From CAZAMI01 sp964627805 (GTDB lineage Archaea; Thermoproteota; Thermoprotei_A; Sulfolobales; NBVN01), in NCBI GenBank assembly GCA_964627805.1, contig CAZVLA010000037.1, forward strand, positions 1 to 46,195: a stretch of DNA of 46,195 nt, written 5' to 3'. The translations under genes were made by a program, and so were the position numbers. Each line of letters begins with the position of its first letter. The first letter of the stretch is position 1. This document shows, piece by piece, positions 8,231 to 16,549 of this stretch. The notes under the pieces were generated by a model. The model saw nothing but the letters and a program-made list of their open reading frames with translations, was not told the origin of the DNA and ran no database searches.

Positions 8231-9718
8231 ATGCCCCCGCCGAGGAGATTACCTTGGGTAATCAAGTACAGACCTAAGAGGGTGGATGAGGTAGTTAATC
8301 AGGATGAGGCTAAGAAGATAGTCCTGCCATGGATTAGGGAGTGGTTAAGGGGTAAGCCTAGTAAGAAGGCGGCACTATTCCACGGACCGCCGGGCTCCGG
8401 TAAGACCTCATTAGTTGAGGCTATAGCTCATGAGTACAACTTAGAGCTCATTGAGATGAACGCTAGTGACTACAGGAGGGCTAGCGACATACAGAGAGTA
8501 GCTCAGACCGCAGCCCTTCAGAGGGGTTTATTCACTAGGGGGAGGATAATACTCCTCGATGAGGTCGACGGTATATCTAGGTTAGCTGATAAGGGTGCTT
8601 TAGAAGCTATACTTGACTTAATTAAGAATACTAAGAACCCGATAGTAATGACTGCTAACGACCCTTGGAATCCTAACTTAAGGCCATTAAGGGAAGCTGT
8701 GCTTATGGTACCGTTTAGGAGATTAACTAAGACTGACGTTAAGAAGGTACTTAGGAGGATATGCCAGCTAGAGAGACTTGTTTGTGAGGAGGACGCCATA
8801 AACTTCATAGCTGAGAGGTCTGAAGGTGACCTAAGATCAGCGATAAATGACTTACAGGCAGTAGCTGAGGGCTACGGTAAGGTAACGCTCTCACTCGTTA
8901 AGAACTTACTGAGGCCTAGGGATAGGGTATTCGATCCATTCGAAGTCGTTAGGAGGATCTTCACAGCTAAGTACGCTTGGCAGGCTAAGCTAGCTGCTTC
9001 ACAGACTGACTTAAGTCCTGACGAGTTAATTCAGTGGATTAATGAGAACTTACCCAGGCAGGTAAGTGATCCTGAGGATTTATGGAGGGCTTATGAGGCG
9101 CTATCTAAGGCCGACGTGTATATGGGTAGGATAATCAGGTCCGGTTCGTGGGGTTTACTACCCTACGTTATTGAGTTAATGACTGCTGGTGTCTCATTAG
9201 CTATTAGGAATGACGTCAAGGCTAAGTATAGGTGGGTTAGGTACTCGTTCCCGCAGAAGATACTGATGCTGGCTAAGACCAAGGAGGTTAGGCAGATTAG
9301 GGACGACCTAGCCACTATACTAGCTAGGCACCTACACATATCTAGGAGGGTCGCTAAGTCAGACGTAATACCGTTCCTTAAGGTAATATTTGAGCAGAAC
9401 CCTAAGTACGCAGCCTCACTAGCCGTGGGTCTTAACCTATCCGACTCAATGATTAAGTACTTATCAAGCACTAACGCATCATTAATCATTAAGTTAGCTA
9501 ATGAGATAAGGAGGAGGATAGGTGAGGAGGCACTTAAGGCAGCTAAGGCTAAGGAGGTTAAGGAGCGTGAGGAGGTAGTAGCTAGTAAGCCAGCGCTAGC
9601 ACCAACATCAACACCACCTACTAAGCCTCAAGTAACTACCCAGCCTAAGAAGAGGAGTAAGAAGCGTAAGAAGGAAAAGAAAGCTGGCGGTGGCTTGGAG
9701 GCTTTCTTCAAGAAGTAA
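8231..9718 (+). CDS. rfcL: Replication factor C large subunit
   Basis: A 495-residue AAA+ clamp loader subunit. PWVIKYRPKRVDEVVNQDE opens the protein, Walker A is HGPPGSGKTS (51-60), Walker B is IILLDEVDG (about 106-114), and sensor 1 lies near TANDPWNP. The tail is a lysine-rich, low-complexity linker ending GGGLEAFFKK, a PIP-box-like motif for PCNA binding in which glycine replaces the usual glutamine. It follows rfcS directly and probably shares its transcript. Confidence 0.97.
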   Translation: MPPPRRLPWVIKYRPKRVDEVVNQDEAKKIVLPWIREWLRGKPSKKAALFHGPPGSGKTSLVEAIAHEYNLELIEMNASDYRRASDIQRVAQTAALQRGLFTRGRIILLDEVDGISRLADKGALEAILDLIKNTKNPIVMTANDPWNPNLRPLREAVLMVPFRRLTKTDVKKVLRRICQLERLVCEEDAINFIAERSEGDLRSAINDLQAVAEGYGKVTLSLVKNLLRPRDRVFDPFEVVRRIFTAKYAWQAKLAASQTDLSPDELIQWINENLPRQVSDPEDLWRAYEALSKADVYMGRIIRSGSWGLLPYVIELMTAGVSLAIRNDVKAKYRWVRYSFPQKILMLAKTKEVRQIRDDLATILARHLHISRRVAKSDVIPFLKVIFEQNPKYAASLAVGLNLSDSMIKYLSSTNASLIIKLANEIRRRIGEEALKAAKAKEVKEREEVVASKPALAPTSTPPTKPQVTTQPKKRSKKRKKEKKAGGGLEAFFKK

Positions 9719-9719
9719 A

Positions 9720-9995
9720 TCAGTAGCCCTCAATAAACTTCATTAAGTCATCAATATACCTAACCCTAGGGTTTAACCAGTTAGGTCTATACAGCTTAAC
9801 CCTACCGATAACTATCTCCTCGATAAGTCCTAACTTCTTGAGGTACTCAATATGCTTCTTAACTACCTTATAATTAAGCCTAGTTAACTTAATTATTTGA
9901 GTTACGTTAACCTCGCCTAACTGCAGGATCGTCTTAAGTACCTTAACCCTACCCCTACTACTGAATATGTCCTCAATACTTACGTCACTACTCAT
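9720..9995 (-). CDS. Small winged-helix DNA-binding protein
   Basis: A 91-residue ArsR/MarR-like winged helix. FSSRGRVKVLKTILQLGEVN begins the first helix, TQIIKLTRLNYKVVKKHIEYL forms the helix-turn-helix (about 32-52), and the wing is IVIGRVKLYRPN. No cysteine metal site is present. Its start overlaps the cdc6 stop by four bases, so the two are translationally coupled. It could regulate the operon or assist replication initiation; neither is shown. It ends two bases from the rfcL stop, tail to tail. Confidence 0.8.
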   Translation of the reverse strand: MSSDVSIEDIFSSRGRVKVLKTILQLGEVNVTQIIKLTRLNYKVVKKHIEYLKKLGLIEEIVIGRVKLYRPNWLNPRVRYIDDLMKFIEGY

Positions 9996-11242
9996 CTAAC
10001 TAACCTCCTCTCCTGGATAAGCTTCTCTAGCTTATCAAGTAGTTTATGGAGGGGGGCTACCCCGAAACCTATGTACGTACTCCTACCCCTCCTACCCTTA
10101 AGTGATGTCCTAGTTATTATTATCCCCCTGTTCCTTAGGTCCGATACGTACATATACACCTTAGTATGCCCCCTAGGTCTCTCACCTAACTCCTCACATA
10201 ACTTCCTATAGAACTCCTCAACAACACCCATACTTATGAATTCCTCCTTAGTCCTCATTAGTGCGAGTATTATCGCCTTAAGCACTATTAACTCATGAAG
10301 TGGTAGGTAGTAGAGCATATCCAGTAGGTTAACTATTGACGGTTCCTCATGCAGGAATACAGCCCTTACGTGATCTATAGTTACCCTAGAAGCCCTACCC
10401 TCACTAATCTCCTTCTCAGCTAACTTACCCGCAGCATGTAGTATAGCTAATGCCTTCCTAGCATTACCGTCACCGCCGCAGTCAATACCTACTAACTTAG
10501 ATATGTACTCAATAACCTCAGAGGAAACAACCCCCGGGTAGAAAGCCTCCTCAACCCTATCACTCAGTATGTCGTATAACTCACTGGATTTGTATGGCTG
10601 GAATATCACCATGTTCTTCATTAAGTAACTACCAGTCATTTCATCAACTAATGAGCTTATGTATGCGGGTGTACCCCTTATTATGTATATGAAGCTAAGC
10701 CTCTTAACCTCGTGCTCGAAGACATCGTAGAACCTAACTATTAAGTACCTCTCGTCAGGCTTAGCCGCTCTTAAGAAGTAATCAAACTCATCGAAAGCTA
10801 CTAGAGCGTATAGGTTCTCCCTATCCATTAACTTAAGTATTGAGTTAACTAATTCAGTAGCTGATAAGCCCCTATCAGGTACTGCAAGACCTAATTGGTT
10901 CTTAAGCTCCCTAAATATACTTGCTGGGTTACTTGATTTTGAGCAGTTAATATGTACGTACTTAAGCCTAATACCTCTAGCTTCAGCAATCTTAGATAAT
11001 TCAGTCCCGAACACTATCGACGTAACCGTCTTACCAGAGCCTATAGGACCTGCTAGTAACGCCTTAATACTAGCTGCTCCAGGCTGTATGAGTAGGTACT
11101 TAAATAACCTAGATAACTGCCTTATCTGCTCCTCCCTATGCGGTAATCTAGGTGGTACGTACTCTGGGTACAGCTTAGACTCATCAATAAATACTGAAGC
11201 TCTCTTAATTTCACTTTCAATTATCCTACCTATCTCATTCAT
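9992..11242 (-). CDS. cdc6: Orc1/Cdc6 family replication initiator
   Basis: A 416-residue AAA+ protein with Walker A GPIGSGKT (65-72), Walker B VAFDEFDYF (148-156), and a C-terminal winged helix (about 320-416) ending in the basic RRGRSTYIGFGVAPL region. Archaeal Orc1/Cdc6 proteins bind origin recognition boxes and recruit MCM. It does not look like the most canonical Orc1-1: the initiator-specific-motif region is not obvious to me. No origin box is seen in the adjacent 145-bp gap; the candidate origin in this window is about 21 kb away. Confidence 0.9.
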   Translation of the reverse strand: MNEIGRIIESEIKRASVFIDESKLYPEYVPPRLPHREEQIRQLSRLFKYLLIQPGAASIKALLAGPIGSGKTVTSIVFGTELSKIAEARGIRLKYVHINCSKSSNPASIFRELKNQLGLAVPDRGLSATELVNSILKLMDRENLYALVAFDEFDYFLRAAKPDERYLIVRFYDVFEHEVKRLSFIYIIRGTPAYISSLVDEMTGSYLMKNMVIFQPYKSSELYDILSDRVEEAFYPGVVSSEVIEYISKLVGIDCGGDGNARKALAILHAAGKLAEKEISEGRASRVTIDHVRAVFLHEEPSIVNLLDMLYYLPLHELIVLKAIILALMRTKEEFISMGVVEEFYRKLCEELGERPRGHTKVYMYVSDLRNRGIIITRTSLKGRRGRSTYIGFGVAPLHKLLDKLEKLIQERRLVR

Positions 11243-11387
11243 ACTTTCAGCTTACCTCATGAATAGGTACTACCCACTACTTAAATAATTACCTTACTAA
11301 CTTAAGTAATTAGTTATTGATGGCTTAGGTAATACGGTATTATAGATAAGGTATTCCTGTGGGTGTAGGGTGAAAGTAAAACTACGG

Positions 11388-12113
11388 TTATACTTCAGTC
11401 CTACGTAGAGCCTCGAGAACGACCTTAGCTGACTTAGATACGTAACCCCTTAACTCCTCAGCCGTAGCGAAGCCTAAATCCTCAACCAGTGAATCACTGA
11501 CCATTAGTAGAGCAGCTACCTTAACCCTCCTCATATGACCTAACATGAAGAGTGCCGCACACTCCATCTCAACAGCTAATACACCCCTCTCAGCCCACTT
11601 CTTAGCGAATTCAGGGTCTTCTGCGTAGAAGGCGTCACTAGATATTATAGGTCCTAATACGTACTTAACACCCACCTCATTAGCCGCGTCAACTAAGTTC
11701 CTTAGTAGGTAGAAGTCAGGTGATGTCGGTGCACACGCTAACTCACCCTTCATGTACTGGTAGTAAGCACCTCCGGGGTAGTATGAGGCCGCCGTGGGTA
11801 TTACTACGTCACCTATCCTCATACCCTTAACCATGGCTCCGCAGGACCCTAACCTAACTATTGCCTTAGCTCCAAGCATTATCAGCTCCTCCATTACTAG
11901 AGTAGCTGATGGTACGCCAACACCATGAACTACTACTGAGACGTTAATATCGCGGTACTTACCTGTATACGCTATGAATCCCCTATTAGTATTCACTACC
12001 CTAGGCTCCTCAAGGAACTCCTTAGCTACTTGCTCAACCCTAGCTGGGTCACCAGCAACTATGACTCTCTCAGCTATATCGCCTTTCTTAGCCTTAATGT
12101 GTATAGGATTCAT
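11388..12113 (-). CDS. Purine nucleoside / methylthioadenosine phosphorylase
   Basis: A 241-residue PNP/UDP family enzyme from the ATG at 12113, chosen because the family starts MNPIHIKAKKGDIAERV; a TTG four codons upstream is in frame. The phosphate-binding segment VAGDPARV, the GVGVPSATLVMEEL block, VRLGSCGAM and the ribose-binding VEMECAALF are all visible. It cleaves purine nucleosides with phosphate; crenarchaeal homologues (hexameric type) act on inosine, guanosine, adenosine and 5'-methylthioadenosine. The last is made in polyamine synthesis and could link it to the nearby decarboxylase gene. Confidence 0.93.
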   Translation of the reverse strand: MNPIHIKAKKGDIAERVIVAGDPARVEQVAKEFLEEPRVVNTNRGFIAYTGKYRDINVSVVVHGVGVPSATLVMEELIMLGAKAIVRLGSCGAMVKGMRIGDVVIPTAASYYPGGAYYQYMKGELACAPTSPDFYLLRNLVDAANEVGVKYVLGPIISSDAFYAEDPEFAKKWAERGVLAVEMECAALFMLGHMRRVKVAALLMVSDSLVEDLGFATAEELRGYVSKSAKVVLEALRRTEV

Positions 12114-12183
12114 AATAACCGCCAATGAAGTAAAGTAGGGAGGAGGTAATTAACGTTATTCCTTCACTCAAGACTAAATCAAC

Positions 12184-12191
12184 TTTATAAA
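12184..12191 (+). promoter_or_regulatory. TATA box of rpl13e
   Basis: TTTATAAA centred about 35 bp upstream of the rpl13e ATG. Initiation about 25 bp downstream would leave a short leader containing GATGAGGT just before the start codon, a usable Shine-Dalgarno sequence. Confidence 0.65.
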
Positions 12192-12222
12192 ACCAACTTA
12201 CTCCTAATCCTAGGGATGAGGT

Positions 12223-12471
12223 ATGGAGAGACCTAAGCCTCAACCCCTAGTGAAGCGCCCTAGACTGATTAAGTATAGGGGTAAGGAGTTAGGTCTTAGA
12301 GTAGGTAGGGGCTTCAGTAGGGCTGAATTAGCTGAGGTAGGCTTAACACCTAAGGAGGCTATGAAGTTAGGGATACCAGTTGATTTAAGAAGGAGGAGTA
12401 AGCATGAATGGAATTTAAAGATACTTAGGGAGTACCTAAATAGCTTAAGAGGGAGTACAGGGAGTGAGTGA
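12223..12471 (+). CDS. rpl13e: 50S ribosomal protein L13e
   Basis: An 82-residue basic protein with PRLIKYRGKELGLRVGRGFS and then ELAEVGLTPKEAMKLGIPVD followed by RRRSKHEWN. These match the conserved core of L13e, a protein with a limited distribution among archaea that includes Crenarchaeota and Korarchaeota, which supports the phylum assignment. It is preceded by GATGAGGT and a TATA box. The next gene starts 45 bp downstream. Confidence 0.93.
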   Translation: MERPKPQPLVKRPRLIKYRGKELGLRVGRGFSRAELAEVGLTPKEAMKLGIPVDLRRRSKHEWNLKILREYLNSLRGSTGSE

Positions 12472-12516
12472 AGAATAGTTACTATTATTTAAAAGCTCCA
12501 GCGAAACATAGATAGC

Positions 12517-13611
12517 ATGCAGAGCTGCCCGAAGAAGTTCATTAACGGACCTTGCGGAGGATATAGGGGTAGGGAGTGTGAGGTAGGGGGTAGGGAGTGC
12601 GTATTTATTAAAGCCTACAGTAGGTTAAGTAATAACGAGTTAAGGCGGATCTACTCAAGCGTAGCACTTGATAGTAGGTTTAAGGTTAGGAACTACATAC
12701 CAGTACCTCCGAGAAGACCTAATACGGAATTTATGAAGGCTCTCTCGGGGGGTAATGAATTAATTATTTATGAAGTATTCCTTAAGGTTAGTAGGGATAT
12801 TAATGAGGTAGTTAATAGCTTAGTAGGTTTAAGTAATTCATTAGTACTAGCCGTAACTGACTCCCCATTAGGTACATTAACCTACGACCCACTAACACTC
12901 TCACTTAAGCTACTTAATGAGTTAAGGCCTTACGACATCATCATGAATCTAGCTGTAAGGAATAAGACTATAGATGATATCATCATGAAGGTAGTAACAG
13001 CTAGTAAGTTAGGTATTAGGAACTACTTAATAGTTAGTGGTGACTGGAACTTCAAGGGCGTAAGTACTCCGTACTATGACGTAGATACTACGGAGGGCAT
13101 ATACTTAGTAAGGCTAGCGCTCGACTTAGGTATTGACTGCAGAGGGAAGATAATAACTACCCCACTACCAGGGCACGTAGGTGCTGTAGCTAATCAATAT
13201 AGCCCCTACACCTCCATTGAGGTACTAAGGAATCTACGTAAGGAATTAGCGGGTGCTGAGTACTTAATACTGCAACCTAACTACAGTATGGACGTTCTGA
13301 GGAGGTTCATTAATGAGTTACGCAATCACGGATTCACGGGGTACGTAATACCTTCATACGCACCTATACTCAATAGAAGGCACCTTAAGCTACTTAGTAG
13401 CTTAGGTATTGAGGAAGTCGATAAGGAGTTATTGAAGGCAGTCAATACCTCATTAAGTAATGCATTCAAGGTGAATACCGAGTACATACTAAGCATGATC
13501 GAATCCGTAGGTACTAAGGTTATTTACGTATCAACCTACGGTGACTTAGTAATTGCTAAGGAATTCCTAAGTACGTTAGTAGGTGCTCTACGTAAGTTAG
13601 GTAGGGCTTAA
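12517..13611 (+). CDS. Methylenetetrahydrofolate reductase-like protein
   Basis: A 364-residue protein. The N terminus, SCPKKFINGPCGG then CEVGGRECVF, is the cysteine motif of the MTHFR C-terminal domain family (often linked to corrinoid/Fe-S methyl transfer), here placed first. The rest (about 70-360) is a TIM-barrel resembling MetF, with TDSPLGTLTYDP and YLIVSGDW matching the folate-binding and LTGD-like regions. It probably acts in C1 metabolism on a tetrahydropterin carrier. FAD-binding residues cannot be confirmed by eye. Confidence 0.75.
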   Translation: MQSCPKKFINGPCGGYRGRECEVGGRECVFIKAYSRLSNNELRRIYSSVALDSRFKVRNYIPVPPRRPNTEFMKALSGGNELIIYEVFLKVSRDINEVVNSLVGLSNSLVLAVTDSPLGTLTYDPLTLSLKLLNELRPYDIIMNLAVRNKTIDDIIMKVVTASKLGIRNYLIVSGDWNFKGVSTPYYDVDTTEGIYLVRLALDLGIDCRGKIITTPLPGHVGAVANQYSPYTSIEVLRNLRKELAGAEYLILQPNYSMDVLRRFINELRNHGFTGYVIPSYAPILNRRHLKLLSSLGIEEVDKELLKAVNTSLSNAFKVNTEYILSMIESVGTKVIYVSTYGDLVIAKEFLSTLVGALRKLGRA

Positions 13612-13635
13612 AGCGTATCATTAAGTACTTAAAAA

Positions 13636-14046
13636 CTAACTCGTTAATGACCTATCAACGACACTATACTCAACTCTCTTAGCGTTTAAGGCCCTCACTA
13701 TGTACCTAAAGGCCCTCTCGGGATCTGTATGCTTACCGCATGTGTACACATCGACTGTAGCGAAGTTGTACTCAGGCCATGTATGTATTGTTATGTGTGA
13801 CTCTAGGATAATAGCTACTAAACTAACCCCTGGACTAATTACCCAGTACTTAACGTCCAGTAAGGTCATGTTACCCAGCTTAGCTGCCTTAATAACTATC
13901 TCCTTCAGTTCCTCAGCATCCGACAGTATCTCTGGGTCGCACCCGTAGAGGTTACCGTATACGTGCTTACCGTATACCTTAAACCCTACGCGCTCCCTAG
14001 CTACCTCAATTAACCCGTACTCCCCTACAGTACCTACCTGAGTCAT
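13636..14046 (-). CDS. Pyruvoyl-dependent decarboxylase proenzyme, probably arginine decarboxylase
   Basis: A 136-residue member of the AdoMet decarboxylase (SpeD/H) fold. Self-cleavage is expected at ES in LESHITIHTWPE, making a pyruvoyl group from S83; H88 and C103 (VDVYTCGK) are the other usual catalytic residues. The GKHVYGNLYGCD segment and IGNMTLLDVK-like region (here LGNMTLLDVK) match crenarchaeal arginine decarboxylase as I remember it better than AdoMet decarboxylase. It would make agmatine, the precursor of putrescine and the substrate of TiaS encoded in this window. AdoMet decarboxylase remains possible. Confidence 0.85.
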   Translation of the reverse strand: MTQVGTVGEYGLIEVARERVGFKVYGKHVYGNLYGCDPEILSDAEELKEIVIKAAKLGNMTLLDVKYWVISPGVSLVAIILESHITIHTWPEYNFATVDVYTCGKHTDPERAFRYIVRALNAKRVEYSVVDRSLTS

Positions 14047-14048
14047 AG

Positions 14049-14156
14049 CCCCCCAACCCCCTACTTAAGGGGGTAGCACTGCTTAAAAAACTTAGTCCCC
14101 CCACTACCCACCCCCCTAGTTCAGCTATATAGATACTTTTTTACATTAAACCCCCC
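14049..14156 (-). promoter_or_regulatory. G-tract cluster upstream of the decarboxylase gene
   Basis: Read on the minus strand, runs of 5-6 guanines lie at 14151-14156, 14111-14116, 14097-14102, 14057-14061 and 14049-14054, with a G3 at 14107-14109. The surroundings are AT-rich. Between them a CTTAAAAAAC element (about 14084-14093) is a plausible TATA box for the decarboxylase, and the last G run abuts the ATG. The tracts could fold as G-quadruplexes in the leader or promoter. The remaining 14157-14320 stretch is AT-rich with no gene seen. Confidence 0.45.
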
Positions 14157-14320
14157 GCCTAATAAAAATACTTAAACTGATTCTTATTATTTAATTTTTC
14201 ATGTATCCCTAGCTACGCAATTAATAATGGAAAAATACTTTTTCATAGTCCCTCATAAGTATTGAGGATTTAACTTAATACCCTAACGTAGGTAATTAGT
14301 AAAGGGTGTAGGCAGTCATT

Positions 14321-15313
14321 ATGACTATATCAATTAATTATCGTAAGGTACTAGCTACTACCGAGGTGTTTAAGTCACTAATTGAGGAGGTTGGTATAGA
14401 CCCATTTACGGATCCTAGGTACTACCCGCCTAAGTCATGCAGTGATGAGGACGTTGCTAGGTACTTCATATTCATGGTCGCTATAGACCACAGAACCAGT
14501 AGGTACGGACCCTTCGAGGGCTATATAGGGGGTGAGTTCTTCCACGGAGCTGACGCACTGTATAGGTTAGGTATGGAGAAATTCCTTAAGGACCCCAGAT
14601 TCTTCAGTCCTGAGCACATGTCAAGAATAACTACGGAGGAGGTTAGGGAATGGTTAAGTATTGAAGGTGCGGACGGTAAGTTAATCACTATTTGGGACCC
14701 TGAGGTTAGGGCTGAGCTACTTAGGGATCTAGGTAGTAAGTTAATTAAGTACTTTAGGGGATCCGTACTTAACTTATTAAGAGCTAGTAACTACTTCATA
14801 AGGTCCTCGCATACTGTAGGGCTCATAAACTTACTTAAGGTGTTTAAGGCTTACTCAGATCCAGTTGAGAAGAAGTCATACCTACTGATTAAGTTCCTTA
14901 GTAGGAGGGGCTTATTCAATTACAGAGATCCTCAAAACTCTGAAGTACCTGTTGATAACCACCTAACTAGGATAGCCCTTAGGTTAGGGTTCGTGCATTT
15001 ACCTAATGGTTTAAGGGTTAAGGTAATTAAGGGAGTGGAGTTTAGCGTGGATGAAGATATTGAGTTAAGGATGAGTGTTAGGTACGCCTATAAGTTACTA
15101 GCTAAGTCAATAGGTACGGACCCGCTAATACTTGATGACCTCCTATGGTTATTCGGTCGTAAGTGCTGTACATACTCAAACCCCGTATGCGTTAGTGGTT
15201 CCGGAGCACATAGGGTATGCCGTAATAAGTGCCCGTTCCAGGATATATGCCCATCGAGCAGGACCGAAATTAAGTTAACTGAGCATGAATTCAGAAATAC
15301 CTTCTACTACTAA
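14321..15313 (+). CDS. Predicted Fe-S HhH/glycosylase-like protein
   Basis: A 330-residue, mostly helical protein. The C-terminal region has cysteines in RKCCTYSNPVC and CRNKCPFQDIC (about 279-311), a cluster resembling the [4Fe-4S] loop that ends HhH-GPD glycosylases such as endonuclease III. The middle contains RASNYFIR and VPVDNHLTRIALRLGFV, reminiscent of archaeal HhH-glycosylase relatives and of the queuosine-salvage superfamily. I cannot place the catalytic lysine or aspartate with certainty. The 3' end overlaps or nearly abuts a wHTH gene. DNA repair or modified-base processing is the best guess. Confidence 0.55.
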   Translation: MTISINYRKVLATTEVFKSLIEEVGIDPFTDPRYYPPKSCSDEDVARYFIFMVAIDHRTSRYGPFEGYIGGEFFHGADALYRLGMEKFLKDPRFFSPEHMSRITTEEVREWLSIEGADGKLITIWDPEVRAELLRDLGSKLIKYFRGSVLNLLRASNYFIRSSHTVGLINLLKVFKAYSDPVEKKSYLLIKFLSRRGLFNYRDPQNSEVPVDNHLTRIALRLGFVHLPNGLRVKVIKGVEFSVDEDIELRMSVRYAYKLLAKSIGTDPLILDDLLWLFGRKCCTYSNPVCVSGSGAHRVCRNKCPFQDICPSSRTEIKLTEHEFRNTFYY

Positions 15314-15332
15314 CCTACTTAAGGTGGTACTA

Positions 15333-15608
15333 TTGAGTAGCGATGACGAGATCGACTTTAATAACGTACTCAGTAAGTTAAGTAAGGATGAGTTAAGGGT
15401 TGTTAAGTACTTCATTACGTACCGCTCAGTAGGTGAGTTACTAGCTATTAGGGAGTTAAGAGGGCTCTACGGGATTAAGGACCCTGGTAAGGTGATTATG
15501 AAGTTAATTGATTTAGGGATCCTAGAGAGGGGTGTTGGGTGTTATAACATATCGAGGAGGTTCCTAAACTACGTAAGGAGTAAGGGAGGTAACCTGCTGA
15601 GGTCTTAG
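15333..15608 (+). CDS. Small winged-helix-like protein
   Basis: A 91-residue protein from TTG 15333, which has GGTGGT four bases upstream; an ATG at 15285 would add 16 residues and overlap the previous gene by 29 bp. DELRVVKYFITYRSVGELLA and GKVIMKLIDLGILERG read as a winged helix-turn-helix. It sits between the Fe-S protein and the prenyltransferase, 2 bp before the latter. DNA binding is inferred from the fold only. Confidence 0.55.
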   Translation: MSSDDEIDFNNVLSKLSKDELRVVKYFITYRSVGELLAIRELRGLYGIKDPGKVIMKLIDLGILERGVGCYNISRRFLNYVRSKGGNLLRS

Positions 15609-15610
15609 GT

Positions 15611-16549
15611 ATGGGCAGTAATAGTGGTTACCTAGGTAGGATCATCGGGTACGTTGAGTTGATGAGGCCTCATAACCTAGTAGCTACTGTACTAACTACG
15701 TTAGTAGGTATATTAGCTGCATCAGTTTACGCATCAATTAGTTTTAGCGACATAACGTACTTAGTTAAGCCCGTAGCTACCGTCGTCTTAATTACCTCAG
15801 CTGGTTACGTAATTAACGACTACTACGATGCTGAGGTCGATGCCATCAATAAGCCCTACAGACCCATACCATCAGGTAGGGTTAGTAAGGTTGAGGCGTT
15901 AGTGTTCTCCATTACACTATTCATGCTAGGGTGCTTAATACCTGTATTCATAGGTCCACTATCCCTAGCGTACGCATTAATAAATGCGTTACTTGTTTAC
16001 TTATACTCCTTCAAGATTAAGGAACTAGGCTTCCTAGGTAATCTATTAGTTAGTTTCTTAGGTGCTTCATCAATAATATACGGCTCTATCGCGGTAGCTG
16101 ATTACTTAGGTAATTACTCATTAATTACTGCCTCAATACTACCAAGTACCTACGCTTTCCTCCTCCTACTCTCTAGGGAGGTGATTAAGACCATCGAAGA
16201 CTTCAGGGCTGATTCAGTAAGGAATGTTAGGTCCTTACCGAGGACAATAGGTATTAAGGGTGCTTACTTATTCTCGGTATGTACCTTACTGTTGATAGTG
16301 ATGATATCCCCACTACCTTACGTACTCTTCAATTACGGACCTACCTACGCATTACTAGTAACTATTACAGACGCTATATTAATTTACGACGTAGCTACGA
16401 TAATTAAGAACTTAAGTACTACGTGTAAGGATGTTATTAAGGCGGAGGGGTTAGCTGCGAGGTTGAGGAGTCATTTGAAGGTGGCGATATTCGTAGGTAC
16501 ATTAGCCTTCCTAACTGACCTAGTAATTAGGTATTACTTAATCATGTAG
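15611..16549 (+). CDS. UbiA-family prenyltransferase, likely geranylgeranylglycerol-phosphate geranylgeranyltransferase
   Basis: A 312-residue membrane protein with about eight or nine hydrophobic helices. The first aspartate motif is NDYYDAEVDAINKPYRP (about 66-82), followed by IPSGRVSK; the second is DFRADSVRN (about 196-204). Length and motifs match archaeal digeranylgeranylglyceryl phosphate synthase, which attaches the second geranylgeranyl chain in ether lipid synthesis. Another UbiA acceptor (for example a quinone precursor) cannot be excluded. The 3' end overlaps the next gene by 16 bp, tail to tail. Confidence 0.87.
   Translation: MGSNSGYLGRIIGYVELMRPHNLVATVLTTLVGILAASVYASISFSDITYLVKPVATVVLITSAGYVINDYYDAEVDAINKPYRPIPSGRVSKVEALVFSITLFMLGCLIPVFIGPLSLAYALINALLVYLYSFKIKELGFLGNLLVSFLGASSIIYGSIAVADYLGNYSLITASILPSTYAFLLLLSREVIKTIEDFRADSVRNVRSLPRTIGIKGAYLFSVCTLLLIVMISPLPYVLFNYGPTYALLVTITDAILIYDVATIIKNLSTTCKDVIKAEGLAARLRSHLKVAIFVGTLAFLTDLVIRYYLIM

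Noticed and set aside
11243..11387. Origin of replication beside cdc6
   Set aside because: The gap is AT-rich but has no CTCCAGTGG-type ORB core.
14049..14320. Second origin in the AT-rich gap with G runs
   Set aside because: The G runs lack the CTCCAG half of an ORB and fit the decarboxylase promoter or leader better.
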